DNA of 64,000 nucleotides from contig NZ_JACOFX010000023.1 of assembly GCF_014284125.1 (NCBI RefSeq), positions 1-64,000 on the forward strand, read 5' to 3'. Within the stretch, counting starts at the first letter, position 1. Each line of letters begins with the position of its first letter. The position numbers and the translations under genes are program-made. The DNA comes from Undibacterium umbellatum. Lineage in GTDB: Bacteria > Pseudomonadota > Gammaproteobacteria > Burkholderiales > Burkholderiaceae_D. The notes below the pieces were generated by a model. The model was not told the origin of the DNA. It made no database searches and saw nothing but the letters and a program-made list of their open reading frames with translations. This document shows positions 25,500 to 35,844 of the stretch, piece by piece.

Positions 25500-28400
25500 T
25501 CAGTTGACGCACAGGCTATTCCTGACAAAATCTGCAAACTGGCTGGCAGGCAAAGGACGTGAGTAGTAATATCCCTGCACTTCATCACAATGATGTTCCC
25601 GCAAAAACTCAAGCTGCTCTGCCGTTTCCACGCCTTCAGCAATCGTCATCAGCCCCAGACTCTTGGCCATACTGATGACTGCACTGACAATTGCGCGGTC
25701 TTCAGGGTCACTGTTAATATCTCGCACAAAACTCTGGTCTATCTTCAGCTTGTAGACCTTGAATTGCTTGAGATAACTGAGTGAAGAATAGCCCGTACCA
25801 AAATCATCGATGGACATGCGTATGCCACGTTCGTGCAGGTTATTCATGACGGCAATCGCGCCTTGCGGATCATGCATGGCCACACCCTCAGTCAATTCCA
25901 GTTCCAGGCAGGCGGGCGGCATATCAGCTTCCTGCAGTATGCGGGTCACCAGCGCAGGCAAATCATAGTGGCGGAATTGCACCGCCGACAGGTTCACTGC
26001 AATCAGCAAATTCTGCAAGCCATCTTTCTGCCACTGCTTCCATTGCGCCACTGCGGTGCGCAAGACCCATTCACCTATGGGCAAGATCAAACCACTGTCT
26101 TCTGCCACCGGAATAAACTCGGCGGGCGATACATTCCCAAGCACCGGATGCTGCCAGCGCAACAGCGCTTCTGCGCCGAGCACGGCCCCGGTCTGCATGG
26201 CAATCTGTGGCTGGAAATGCAGCTGAAATTGCTGCTTCTCCAAAGCCTGGCGCAAGGCATTCACCAACTCCAGATGACGGGTTGAACGCTCCTGCATTTC
26301 CTGGGTGAAGAAGCGATAAGAATTTCTGCCCTCTCGCTTGGCCCGGTACATGGCTGCATCGGCATTGCGCGACAAGGTTTCCAGATCTTTGCCATCATTC
26401 GGATAAATCGCAATACCCATGGATGCAGTGACATTCAAATCATATTCACCCAGATGAAAAGGGGCATTCACCACTTGCATGAGTTTTTGCACGACTTGTT
26501 CAACTGTGTGTTGATCCACCCCTGTCAAAAGCAAAATGAATTCGTCACCACCCAGGCGCGAAATTGTATCGTTCTCGCGTATGGCGGCAACCATGCGCCT
26601 TGACAATTCCACCAGCAAGACATCTCCCAGGCTATGGCCCAGGGTGTCATTGATGTCCTTGAAGTGGTCAAGATCAAAAAAAATCACAGCCAGCGCATCC
26701 TGATTGCGTTCTGCCAGGCTCAGTGCATAGCGGGCCAGTTCATCAAGCAAAGTACGGTTGGGCAAACCTGTCAATGCATCATAATGTGCCAGATACTTGA
26801 TGCGTTCTTCGGTGCGTTTTTTATCGCTGATATCTTCCTGTATCGACAGAAAATGTGTCACCACGCCCTGCGCATTCCTGATAGGTGAGATATGCGCCAG
26901 GTCAGTATGCTCCAGGCCGTCAGCATAGCGATTGATCAATTCGCCTTTCCAGCTTTCACCCCGGCCCAGTTGCGCCCACATATCCGCATACACTTGTGGG
27001 GAAGTTTTACCGGTTCGCATAATGCTAGGCCGATGGCCCAGCACTTCGGCCAGTTGTTTGCCTGCATTTTTCAGGTAAGCTTCGTTCGCGTATTCTATCT
27101 TTATGTCCGTATCTGTGATGACGATGGCATTTGAGCTTTGCTCTACCGCTTGCGAAAGCTTGTGCAGATTCTCTTCAGATTGTTTGCGCTCCATGCCTAT
27201 GGCGATCAGGTTAGCGGCCATTTCCAGCAAGTTCAGAGAAAACAGGTCTGGCACTGAGGGCTGGTGGTGGTAAATGGCAAATGCACCGATGACTTTTCGC
27301 TCAGCAGAACGGATAGGTTCGGACCAGCATGAACGCAAACCTGCCTGCTCTGCCAGCCGCCAGTAATCATGCCAGTAAGCATGGGTGGACAGATCAGTGG
27401 CAATGGTCCGCTCGCCGGTAAACAAGGTATTACCACAAGATCCTACGCCCTCACCGATCACCACACCTTCTATCGCCATGGAAAAAGCTTCAGGCAAACT
27501 GGGGGCAGCTCCAGTGCGCAAATGCCTGCCATCCCTGTCGAGCATCATGATGGAGCACAGGCAGTCCGGCAATAGCGACTCGACCTTGAGAACGACATCA
27601 AGGAACAATTCTTTTTGAGTGATGCTGGCGGTAATCCGCTCCAGCATAAAGCTGCGCAATTCCTCCATTTGCAAGGCGTGCAGGCGCGCATCTTCAAGTT
27701 CGAAACGATTCAGGACATGGCTGACATCAATGGAAAATTCCGTCAACAAATCCTGCGCTGCTTCGTCAAATGCGTTTTCATGCCCGGCATATAAATTGAA
27801 GGTTCCAACCACCTTGCCATTCTTCAACAAGGGCAAGGCGGCAGAAGCGCGCCAGCCTTGCGCTGCACCGCGCTCATGCCAGGGCGCAGTACGCGCATCA
27901 TGTAAAAAATCCTGACACCAGTAAGGCTGATTATTCAAATATGCATGAGCACTAGGACCACGTGCGGTGACATCAGCCGGATTCACCGAGATATACAAGC
28001 CATCGAGGTAACTGGAACCAGCTCCAAATGAAGCGACAGGCTGAAGCACTTGTGTTCCCTCCGCTACCAGGCCTATCCAGGCCATTTTCAAACCACCTAT
28101 GGTGACTGCATCTTCACAGATTCGTGGCAGCAAATCGTCCTTGTTCTCCAATCGTAATATCGATTGATTGCACTGACTCAGGGCATTGTAAAGCTTGCTT
28201 AGACGTTCGCTTTTTTTGGCGGCCTGATGACGCTGATCTTCGATATCGGCCAGCTTGGCCTGAGTGACGGCCAGCCAGCCCATGATGCTTTCGTCCATGC
28301 CAGGTTTGACCTTGACAGGGCTAGCGAAGTTGCCCTTGCCGAGATTGATCAGGGTAGAGGATACTTCCCGTATGCTGCCCCCCAGGCTCATATTCAGGGA

Positions 28401-29129
28401 GCGGTAAGCGCGCCACAGCAAGCCCACCAGCAAGATGCCAAGCAAAATAAAGAGTACTCGTACCCGCATGGCAAACTGGGCAGCCTGTTCTACCAGCGCG
28501 ATTCCGCGTTTTTCCATCAAGTCACGCGCTTCCGCAATGGGGCGTAAGATCGCCAGTTTGGCTGTGCGATATTGCTCGTCATACAGCAAGTGACTTGCCT
28601 GCTCCCTGGCAGCCTTCACGTCCAGGCCAGGCTTTTCTATCAGGGCAATGGCCTGGTACTCTATCGCAGTAAGCGCGTCTGAATTCTTCTTGGCCCGCTC
28701 CAAGAGGTCTAATTCCTCCTGGCTAATGCCGGTTTTACGAATGAGGTCCATCAGTGGGATATGTAATCCGGCATGCACAACCGTTTCTGAAGATCTGGGC
28801 AGACTGGCTGGCACCAGGTCCCAGAACAAATTTTTGCCCAAGGCAGCTCGTGCCGCCTTGCCATTACGTACATCAAGAATTTGCTGGTAATAGGATTTAT
28901 AGACTGGATCTGCGGTGACCACATAAGCGCGTACCATACGCGTCAGGTCATCTGAGCTTTCTTGTAACTCCATGGAGAGGGCATGGGATTCAAAGCGCAA
29001 CTCATTGCGGCGGTCCACTTGTTTTTCTGAATACACATACCAGCCAAAAACCAGCGTAAACACAGCAAACACCACTAGCGTCAGCCAGAAGCTACGTGCA
29101 TAGATGGATAAGCTGTTCTGCGAAGTCAT
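25500..29129 (-). CDS. Membrane GAF-GAF-PAS-GGDEF-EAL signalling protein
   Basis: This 1209-residue c-di-GMP enzyme has, in order: a transmembrane helix near 12-32, a periplasmic helical sensor region to about 215, a second transmembrane helix (LFILLGILLVGLLW), a HAMP-like linker, two GAF domains (about 320-475 and 505-650), a PAS domain (about 660-780), GGDEF with intact RLGGDEF near 857-863, and EAL with GAEALLRW near 985. Both catalytic motifs look intact (also DDFGTGYSSLSYL and VETAEQ). It could both make and degrade c-di-GMP. It converges with pfkA, and no local partner is evident. Confidence 0.93.
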   Translation of the reverse strand: MTSQNSLSIYARSFWLTLVVFAVFTLVFGWYVYSEKQVDRRNELRFESHALSMELQESSDDLTRMVRAYVVTADPVYKSYYQQILDVRNGKAARAALGKNLFWDLVPASLPRSSETVVHAGLHIPLMDLIRKTGISQEELDLLERAKKNSDALTAIEYQAIALIEKPGLDVKAAREQASHLLYDEQYRTAKLAILRPIAEARDLMEKRGIALVEQAAQFAMRVRVLFILLGILLVGLLWRAYRSLNMSLGGSIREVSSTLINLGKGNFASPVKVKPGMDESIMGWLAVTQAKLADIEDQRHQAAKKSERLSKLYNALSQCNQSILRLENKDDLLPRICEDAVTIGGLKMAWIGLVAEGTQVLQPVASFGAGSSYLDGLYISVNPADVTARGPSAHAYLNNQPYWCQDFLHDARTAPWHERGAAQGWRASAALPLLKNGKVVGTFNLYAGHENAFDEAAQDLLTEFSIDVSHVLNRFELEDARLHALQMEELRSFMLERITASITQKELFLDVVLKVESLLPDCLCSIMMLDRDGRHLRTGAAPSLPEAFSMAIEGVVIGEGVGSCGNTLFTGERTIATDLSTHAYWHDYWRLAEQAGLRSCWSEPIRSAERKVIGAFAIYHHQPSVPDLFSLNLLEMAANLIAIGMERKQSEENLHKLSQAVEQSSNAIVITDTDIKIEYANEAYLKNAGKQLAEVLGHRPSIMRTGKTSPQVYADMWAQLGRGESWKGELINRYADGLEHTDLAHISPIRNAQGVVTHFLSIQEDISDKKRTEERIKYLAHYDALTGLPNRTLLDELARYALSLAERNQDALAVIFFDLDHFKDINDTLGHSLGDVLLVELSRRMVAAIRENDTISRLGGDEFILLLTGVDQHTVEQVVQKLMQVVNAPFHLGEYDLNVTASMGIAIYPNDGKDLETLSRNADAAMYRAKREGRNSYRFFTQEMQERSTRHLELVNALRQALEKQQFQLHFQPQIAMQTGAVLGAEALLRWQHPVLGNVSPAEFIPVAEDSGLILPIGEWVLRTAVAQWKQWQKDGLQNLLIAVNLSAVQFRHYDLPALVTRILQEADMPPACLELELTEGVAMHDPQGAIAVMNNLHERGIRMSIDDFGTGYSSLSYLKQFKVYKLKIDQSFVRDINSDPEDRAIVSAVISMAKSLGLMTIAEGVETAEQLEFLREHHCDEVQGYYYSRPLPASQFADFVRNSLCVN

Positions 29130-29248
29130 TGCATCCGTGCTTTCAAGAACCGGGCAACTACAGTCAGCACACGGCGTGCTGACTTGAGAACTATTCTAAA
29201 ACAAGTTTCCCCTGATACAAGCGATTACTTGTCATGGTTTGTTGCTTA

Positions 29249-30547
29249 CTACTCGGATTTGGGATGTATCCTGACCAGAATGATACGTGGGCCATTCATT
29301 TTCTTGACGACAGCATCAAAGCGGTCAAATTCAACCTTTTGCCCTTCTACCGGCAAATCGCCCAATTTATGCATGATCAGGCCGCCTATCGACTCTACCT
29401 CATCGCTATCGACGTCAAAGCCCAGCGCGCTGCCAAGGGTGAACAAGGGCAGGCTACCCTTACCTATCAAGGTGCCATCATCGAGCAGGGTCCAGTCATT
29501 TTCATTTTGACGGAATTCATCGCGTATCTGGCCAACCAGGGCGCTTAGCAGATTATCCAGCGTCAGGAAGCCGACAGGTTTGCTGCCACGGTTACCGACA
29601 ATGGCGAAATGCGGTGCACCTTTACGGAAGCGACGGAATAATTCCAATGCGGGCATGGTCGGCGGCACAAACTCAACCTGGCGCAAATGCTTGCTCAAGT
29701 CATCCAGCGGCTTGCCTGCCTGATTTGCCAGGAACAAGTCTTTCAGATGCAACATGCCGAGCACGGTTTCTTCATCCTCATCAAAATAGGGATAACGGCT
29801 GAAACGGTTGCGCGCTGCGGTTTGCATGTTTTCTTCAATACTGGAACCCTTGTACATGGCTACAACTTCGTTGATGGGACGCATCAGGTCAGAAATCTCC
29901 AGACCACCAAAGTCCAGCACCTGGGCCATGATGCTCCATTCATCGCGGGTCTCTTTTTCACCAGTATGGCTGCCGCGCAAGATAAGCTTGAGTTCTTCTG
30001 GAGAATAATGGGCATCGCCACCATGGCCAGCACTCAGGCCTATCCATTTCAAGAGCTTGTTGGAACTCCAGTTCAACGACCAGATGGCAGGATACATGGC
30101 CCAGTAAAACGCATACAGGGCGGGTGCCGTCCATAACGAGACGCGCTCGGGCATGCGTATCGCCATCGATTTGGGGGCCAGTTCACCCACCACGATATGC
30201 AGGAAGGAAATAACAAAGAAAGCAAAAAAGAAAGAAATGCCGTGTATCAACTCTTCAGAGTCGATACCAACGAGAGAAAATAGCGGATGCAGCAAACGGG
30301 CAAAGGCAGGCTCACCTATCCAGCCCAGGCCCAGCGATGCCAGGGTGATGCCTAGCTGGCAGGCGGATAAATAGGTATCCAGGTGTTGATGCACCGTGAA
30401 TAAGAGGCGGCCTCGCAAACCTGAGGTCTTCGCCATACTGCGCACCCTGGTCTGTCGCAACTTCACCAGACCGAATTCTGCCGCCACGAAAAAGCCATTC
30501 AACAAGACCAGTAACAGGGCAGCCAGCACCAACAATAAATTATCCAA
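29249..30547 (-). CDS. CNNM/CorC-family membrane protein (DUF21-CBS-CorC_HlyC)
   Basis: A 432-residue protein with an N-terminal DUF21 membrane domain (about 1-195; helices include VLAALLLVLLNGFFVAAEFGLV), a pair of CBS domains (about 210-335; MRPINEVVAMYKGSS) and a C-terminal CorC_HlyC domain. Relatives are implicated in Mg2+/Co2+ export and are often labelled hemolysins. The start codon is TTG at 30547 with AAAGG 7 bases upstream, giving the family N-terminus MDNLLLVLAALLL; no nearby ATG would keep the first helix. Confidence 0.88.
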   Translation of the reverse strand: MDNLLLVLAALLLVLLNGFFVAAEFGLVKLRQTRVRSMAKTSGLRGRLLFTVHQHLDTYLSACQLGITLASLGLGWIGEPAFARLLHPLFSLVGIDSEELIHGISFFFAFFVISFLHIVVGELAPKSMAIRMPERVSLWTAPALYAFYWAMYPAIWSLNWSSNKLLKWIGLSAGHGGDAHYSPEELKLILRGSHTGEKETRDEWSIMAQVLDFGGLEISDLMRPINEVVAMYKGSSIEENMQTAARNRFSRYPYFDEDEETVLGMLHLKDLFLANQAGKPLDDLSKHLRQVEFVPPTMPALELFRRFRKGAPHFAIVGNRGSKPVGFLTLDNLLSALVGQIRDEFRQNENDWTLLDDGTLIGKGSLPLFTLGSALGFDVDSDEVESIGGLIMHKLGDLPVEGQKVEFDRFDAVVKKMNGPRIILVRIHPKSE

Positions 30548-30750
30548 CGCTTAACCTTTTTTATGAACGCCCCGACACTTTAGACTAAATTGCCTCTTTT
30601 TGCATGCAAATGCAATGGCTTAGGCCAGTGTTCCCCTTGAAAAAACGCTCGCCTGCAACATTTACATCCAGATATATGTGTGTAAGCCGCATGACAAAAC
30701 CCGTGAATTGCGTTAAAAGCTTATGTTCATCGCATTTTGAGGAGGAAGGC

Positions 30751-32763
30751 TTGAGCTTAGACAGTGTTTTAGCGGAAATTGAGATCCGCCTTGGCGAATA
30801 TCCTGCACTCAATGATATCCAGCACCTGCGAGACCTGATTGCAGAAATACGCCCACACCGCCCGCACGACATCACCAGGGCCACCGACAATTTACGCGCC
30901 CTGTGCTTCGTACTGCAAAGTAATCCGGCATGGCGCAAGTCGCTACGCTGTTATCTGGTACAGGTTTTGACCACGCGCAAACTGGTGCATTTATTTACCG
31001 ATGTGGGTATCACCCAGAATATTGGTTTCTGGTCGGCGGCGAGACAGAGATTTTTGAATAAATTTTTGCCGCCTCTGATGAATGATGACTACATCAAGGA
31101 TGTGTTTGGCCAGCTGTTTGATAAAAAAACTGACCATATCTGGATCAATGGCGTGACAGACCTGACCTGGATGGATTTGCTCAAGGCCATAGGCTTTCGT
31201 TCACCTGCCCCACGCACCACCTATGCAGCGCTGACCTGTGAAATCCTGAGTGCGGTACAGGTGCTGTCTTACCGCATCACCAATATCGGCCTGGAAGCTG
31301 AACTGGTGCGCAATTATCCTGATATAGAAAAATTCGAGTCTCCCTTCTTGCGCCAGAATGATGCCATCAATGACTATGTCATTTGCTATAGCAAATGGCT
31401 GGCAGACAAACGCCAGGAACGTGAAGATAGCAAACATATCGAAGTTCTGCTGACCCAGTGCGAAGACATTACCAACCGCATACGCAAGACCGCAGCCCTG
31501 CAGGGTGTGTCCATCAGCCTGACCCGTTTGCTGTTGCAACTGATACAAAGCATAGCGCGGCTGCGCCAGTTGCTCGACATGCTCGACAGTCGCAGCACTG
31601 AACATGCCGCTGCCATCGGCACCACGCTATTCAAGGAATTGTCTATTGCAGAAAACCAGCGCCATAGCCTGCGCAATCTGATGCAAAGCAATACTGAACT
31701 TTTGTCCCTGCAAGTGACAGAAAGAGCCGGAAAAAGTGGCGAGCACTATGTGACCAATAACCGTGCAGAATGGCTGGATATGTTGCGCTCAGCCCTGGGG
31801 GCTGGCTTCATCGTCGGCTTCATGGCGCTCATCAAAATCTTGTTTGGCACCCTGGCGCTGGCACCGTTTGGTTATGCGGTGCTATACAGCCTGAACTATT
31901 CAGGCGGCTTCATGCTGGTGCATGTACTGCACTTCACCATTGCCACCAAACAACCGGCCATGACGGCAGCCTTGCTGGCGCGCGCGATTGACGGTGGCAA
32001 ACAAAAACTCGATGAACTGGCAGAACTCATCGTACTGGTGCTGCGCTCACAATTCATCGCCATCGTCGGCAATATAGGGCTGGCCATCCCAACGGCTTAT
32101 GCCATTGCCTGGGCCTGGGTTTCTGTCACAGGCAAGCATCTGGTCTCGCCAGAAAAAGCCCAGCACTTGCTGCACGACATAGATCCCTTTGGCAGTCTGG
32201 CCTTGCCGCATGCAGCCATTGCCGGTGTCTACCTGTTCTTGTCGGGCCTGATTTCTGGCTACTACGATAACAAGGCCAGTTATTCCAATATCCCTGAGCG
32301 CCTGCGCCAGCTAGGCTGGTTGAAAAGCCTGCTGGGAGAGCCGCGTCTCTTGCGCGTCACTACTTACATAGGCGACAACCTGGGTGCACTGGCAGGCAAT
32401 TTCTTCTTTGGCATCATGCTGGGCAGCATAGGCCAGTTGGGCAGTTTCTTTGGCTTGCCCATTGATATACGCCACATCACTTTTTCCAGCGCTAACTTTG
32501 CCTTTGCCCTGGTTGGCCTTGATCACAATATGAGCTGGCAACTGGCTGCGTATTCCCTGTTTGGCATCATGGCCATAGGCATGGTGAACCTGGGTGTCAG
32601 TTTCAGTCTGGCCATGCTGGTGGCCTTGCGTTCACGCCGCATCAGCTTTGGCCAGGGTGGATTACTGACTGTCCTGTTGTGGACACGTTTCAAGGAAAAT
32701 CCACGCGACTATTTTCTGCCCGGAAATGAAGAGAAAATAGAGGAAAAAAAAGACGCGAACTGA
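30751..32763 (+). CDS. Gcr-family membrane protein (labelled 'site-specific recombinase', PF10136)
   Basis: This 670-residue protein matches the family named after gonococcal gcr. The N-terminal 380 residues are helical and soluble-looking. The C-terminal half holds several hydrophobic helices (for example GAGFIVGFMALIKILFGTLAL and FFFGIMLGSIGQLGSFF). It has no visible tyrosine or serine recombinase motif, so the traditional name is doubtful. The start is taken as TTG 30751 because GAGGAGGAAGG lies right in front with ideal spacing; an ATG at 30604 has no ribosome site and would add 49 poor residues. Function is unknown; an envelope role is suggested by topology. Confidence 0.75.
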   Translation: MSLDSVLAEIEIRLGEYPALNDIQHLRDLIAEIRPHRPHDITRATDNLRALCFVLQSNPAWRKSLRCYLVQVLTTRKLVHLFTDVGITQNIGFWSAARQRFLNKFLPPLMNDDYIKDVFGQLFDKKTDHIWINGVTDLTWMDLLKAIGFRSPAPRTTYAALTCEILSAVQVLSYRITNIGLEAELVRNYPDIEKFESPFLRQNDAINDYVICYSKWLADKRQEREDSKHIEVLLTQCEDITNRIRKTAALQGVSISLTRLLLQLIQSIARLRQLLDMLDSRSTEHAAAIGTTLFKELSIAENQRHSLRNLMQSNTELLSLQVTERAGKSGEHYVTNNRAEWLDMLRSALGAGFIVGFMALIKILFGTLALAPFGYAVLYSLNYSGGFMLVHVLHFTIATKQPAMTAALLARAIDGGKQKLDELAELIVLVLRSQFIAIVGNIGLAIPTAYAIAWAWVSVTGKHLVSPEKAQHLLHDIDPFGSLALPHAAIAGVYLFLSGLISGYYDNKASYSNIPERLRQLGWLKSLLGEPRLLRVTTYIGDNLGALAGNFFFGIMLGSIGQLGSFFGLPIDIRHITFSSANFAFALVGLDHNMSWQLAAYSLFGIMAIGMVNLGVSFSLAMLVALRSRRISFGQGGLLTVLLWTRFKENPRDYFLPGNEEKIEEKKDAN

Positions 32764-32779
32764 TTTTTTTCATTACCAT

Positions 32780-32805
32780 GCGCCAGTCAACCGAAAGGCT
32801 GGCGC
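32780..32805 (+). terminator. Hairpin after the Gcr-family gene
   Basis: GCGCCAG and CTGGCGC form a 7-bp stem starting 17 bases after the stop codon, with an inner CC-gaaa-GG pairing in the loop. The T-run is poor on the plus strand, so termination strength is uncertain. Confidence 0.4.
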
Positions 32806-32857
32806 AACGTTATTGCCAGATGAACTTACCAGATTCTCCATTTGCCTGAGGTATTCC

Positions 32858-33838
32858 ATGAAGCTTTTGCCAGCCCTGCTTGCCAGTATGATAGCCATGC
32901 TCATGACGCCCGCCGTCAGCGCACATGAGTATGAGGCCCTGATGAAGGCCAAGAAATATGCGGAAGCAGAAAAAGCAGCGAATGCCAAATTGAGCACCGA
33001 TGCCAATAATGCAGGCGCTTTGCAGGTAAAAGCCGAATTGATACTGGTGGAAGGCAAGACCGACAAGCTCGATGATGCCGCAAAGTATGCCGAGCAATGC
33101 ATTAGCGCCCATCCGCAACTATCTGAATGCCATGAGACGCTGGGCAATGTCCTGGGTACCAAGGCCACTGCCGGCAGCATGTTTGCAGCAATGTCGTATG
33201 CTGGGAAAATCCGCGATGCCTATCTCAAGGCAGTGGAGCTGGACCCCAAGAATTTCAGTGCACGCAGCTCTTTGCTGCAATTCTATTTGCTGGCACCTGC
33301 CATTGCTGGTGGCGGCAAAAGCAAGGCGCAAAACCTGGTCATAGAAACCGCCAAGATAAATAGTGCGGCTGGCAATTTATTGCAGGCGAATATAGATTTG
33401 AAAGATGAAAAATTTGCCAATGCAGAAACCTCGGCCCTGTCTGCCATTCCTGGCGATATTGAAAGCCTGAGCAGGTTGCAGCGTGGTGTCTTATTTAACA
33501 TCGGCGCCTCGTATGTTCAGCAAAAGAAATTTGCCGATGCCGAGCGCATGTTTGGTGAATTGCAACAACGTTATCCTGATAAATACCAGGGTGCGTTTGG
33601 CATGGGCCGCTCTTTACAGGAACAGGGAAAGCACAAGGAAGCATACAGCTGGTTTGAAAAAGCCCAGACGCTGGAATCCAATGCTGCCATCTATTACAGG
33701 CTGGCGCAATGCCTGCAAGCCATGAGCGACAAACCCAAGGCGATTTCCTATTTTGAGAAGGCACTTTCCTACAAGCCATCCCTGAATAAAAAAATGCGTG
33801 CAGATGCTGAAGATCAGTTAAAAGCATTGAAAGCCTGA
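32858..33838 (+). CDS. Secreted TPR-repeat protein
   Basis: A 326-residue protein with a Sec signal peptide (MKLLPALLASMIAMLMTPAVSA) followed by TPR-like helical pairs over most of its length. Examples are YAEAEKAANAKL near 33, AKYAEQCISAHPQLSECHETLGNVLG near 70-95, and AISYFEKALSYKPSLNKK near 305. It is probably a periplasmic scaffold or assembly factor; the partner is unknown. The ATG at 32858 is chosen as the signal-peptide start over 32813. It stands alone between the Gcr-family gene and a YitT gene. Confidence 0.85.
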   Translation: MKLLPALLASMIAMLMTPAVSAHEYEALMKAKKYAEAEKAANAKLSTDANNAGALQVKAELILVEGKTDKLDDAAKYAEQCISAHPQLSECHETLGNVLGTKATAGSMFAAMSYAGKIRDAYLKAVELDPKNFSARSSLLQFYLLAPAIAGGGKSKAQNLVIETAKINSAAGNLLQANIDLKDEKFANAETSALSAIPGDIESLSRLQRGVLFNIGASYVQQKKFADAERMFGELQQRYPDKYQGAFGMGRSLQEQGKHKEAYSWFEKAQTLESNAAIYYRLAQCLQAMSDKPKAISYFEKALSYKPSLNKKMRADAEDQLKALKA

Positions 33839-33975
33839 GCTAGACGGGCCATGTTGCAAATTGAATGAAGGTATTTGACGCAAGTCAATGAAAGCAGTAA
33901 AGCCAGTACTGCACTGGCTTGCTAGTGGCTAGAGCGGCGTACAATTCTCTATCATTTGCCTCTCCCCTGCCCGTC

Positions 33976-34605
33976 ATGAAAACCGCCACTGTCTCAAAAC
34001 GCTTTATCCCGCATAGCCTGCTGGAAGACGTGCTGGCGATCATCACTGGCACTTTGCTGGTTTCACTCGGGGTCGCCCTGTTTAACCAGGCTGGCTTGCT
34101 GACAGGCGGCACCGCCGGTCTGGCATTCTTGCTGCATTACTCGACTGGTTGGTCATTTGGCATGGTGTTCTTTTTGATCAATCTGCCATTTTACTGGCTG
34201 GCCTGGAAACGAATGGGCTGGCGCTTCACCCTCAAAACGTTTTGCGCCGTAGCGCTGGTTTCACTTTTCTCCAGCCTGCACCCCAAGTTACTGCATTTAA
34301 CCAGCATGACAGCCGTCACCCCTTTCTATGTCGCACTGACTGGTGGCCTGATGATGGGCGTAGGCTTCATCGTTTTATTCCGCCATCAGGCCAGCCTGGG
34401 TGGCATCAATATCCTGGCCCTGTACATGCAAGAAAAACGCGGCATACGGGCGGGAAAATTACAAATGGGTGTCGATTTCATCATCGTGCTGGCTTCGCTG
34501 GCCGTTGTCACACCGATGGCCTTGCTGGCATCGGTACTAGGTGCTTTCGCCCTGAACCTGGCGATCAGTCTGAACCACAGGCCAGGGCGCTATATGGCAA
34601 TGTGA
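33976..34605 (+). CDS. YitT-family membrane protein
   Basis: A 209-residue integral membrane protein with five or six helices and YitT-type motifs: LLVSLGVALFNQAGLLTGGTAGLAFLL (about 28-54), then GGLMMGVGFIVLFRHQASLGGINILALYMQEK. It lacks the C-terminal DUF2179 domain of longer family members, as is common in proteobacteria. The start at 33976 gives MKTATVSKRFIPHS directly before the first helix. Function is unknown; transport is suspected. Confidence 0.83.
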   Translation: MKTATVSKRFIPHSLLEDVLAIITGTLLVSLGVALFNQAGLLTGGTAGLAFLLHYSTGWSFGMVFFLINLPFYWLAWKRMGWRFTLKTFCAVALVSLFSSLHPKLLHLTSMTAVTPFYVALTGGLMMGVGFIVLFRHQASLGGINILALYMQEKRGIRAGKLQMGVDFIIVLASLAVVTPMALLASVLGAFALNLAISLNHRPGRYMAM

Positions 34606-34630
34606 AGTTTGATAATATAGAGTTTTTTAA

Positions 34631-35653
34631 TCAGCCCAGCGCAGCACGGTACTGTGTTGGCGACATCTGCAAACGTTTTTGAAATACCCTGCGCAACTGG
34701 TCATCACTGCCAAAGCCACAGCGCGCTGCAATTGTTTTCACTGGTAGTGTTTGCTCAGACATATCTGCCAGCAATTGCCGGGCAAACTCGAGGCGAGCGC
34801 TCTCAATAAATTCGGTCGTACTGACGCCTACTTCATGCTGGAACAAACGGGTAAAATTGCGCAAGCTCATGCCTGCCATCTTGGCCAGTTGCGATACTGG
34901 CAGGCGTTGATGCAGATTGGATAATATCCACTGCTGCAATTCACGGATATTGGTTTGTGCCGTTTTCTGACTCATCAGATGCGTGCTGAATTGTGATTGC
35001 CCTCCTGGGCGTTTCAGGTAAACCACCATGTCACTGGCGACTTCGAGCGCCAGTTCATGACCACAGTCATCTTCCACAAAGGCGAGCGCCAGATCAATGC
35101 CAGCTGTCACTCCAGCAGATGTCCACAGGTTGCCGCTGCGGATAAAAATCGCATCCGCATCTACCTGCACGGCAGCAAAGTCATCTTGCAATTGCTGGGC
35201 GACACTCCAGTGCGTAGTCGCATGTTTGCCATCAAGCAAACCAGTGCGGGCCAGGAAAAAGGCCCCAGAACATAGCGCCGCCAGACGCTTGATTCTGGGT
35301 GCCACATGAGCAACCCAATCGATAATGGCCTGATTGTCTTCCAGCGCCTGTTGTATATGCCGCGAACCAACAATGATGGCATCGTCTGGCAAAGCCAGGG
35401 TATTGATGACCTTGCTGGCTTCCAGGCACATCAGGGTATCTGAACGTACCGGGCCCAGATGCGCCGCTGCAATCTTTACATCATAGGCGGCAGGTTTGCC
35501 CTGGCGCTGTAAATGGATATTGGCATATTCAAATACCGACATCGGACCTATCGCTTCCAGCGCCTTGAAGCCGGGGTAAACCACGATATCTACAGTGCGC
35601 GCCAATATTGGTCGTTTGACTATGTCCGACTTCGCTGCTTTATTCGACTTCAT
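34631..35653 (-). CDS. GlxA-type AraC-family regulator (DJ-1/PfpI sensor domain)
   Basis: A 340-residue regulator with an N-terminal DJ-1/PfpI amidotransferase-like domain (about 18-190; LAALCSGAFFLARTGLLDG carries the nucleophile-elbow Cys) and a C-terminal AraC double helix-turn-helix (about 235-335; VSQLAKMAGMSLRNFTRLFQ and IAARCGFGSDDQLRRVF). It diverges from frmA-fghA with about 190 bp between. That suggests control of formaldehyde detoxification, although the known regulators of that pathway are of other types. Confidence 0.88.
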   Translation of the reverse strand: MKSNKAAKSDIVKRPILARTVDIVVYPGFKALEAIGPMSVFEYANIHLQRQGKPAAYDVKIAAAHLGPVRSDTLMCLEASKVINTLALPDDAIIVGSRHIQQALEDNQAIIDWVAHVAPRIKRLAALCSGAFFLARTGLLDGKHATTHWSVAQQLQDDFAAVQVDADAIFIRSGNLWTSAGVTAGIDLALAFVEDDCGHELALEVASDMVVYLKRPGGQSQFSTHLMSQKTAQTNIRELQQWILSNLHQRLPVSQLAKMAGMSLRNFTRLFQHEVGVSTTEFIESARLEFARQLLADMSEQTLPVKTIAARCGFGSDDQLRRVFQKRLQMSPTQYRAALG

Positions 35654-35844
35654 TCTCGGCCCTCGCTCAATAAATATCTATGCAGCCTTCATCATAATCG
35701 AAACAGCACCACCCGTCTTTTCAAGCCATTCTTAACGCAATATAGGCCATACATGCAAAAAGATTACAGAGCCATTGCGCTTTAAAGCACAATCAGCAAA
35801 CTCATTTTAGTGTCAGACCAAGACCCACCATTTAAAGGACAGCC

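Noticed and set aside
30604-30750. N-terminal extension of the Gcr-family protein from ATG 30604
   Set aside because: No ribosome site before that ATG, unconserved-looking residues, and an excellent site before TTG 30751.
30751-32763. Calling this gene a site-specific recombinase and therefore a mobile element
   Set aside because: The protein has membrane helices and lacks recombinase catalytic motifs; the neighbourhood shows no integration features.
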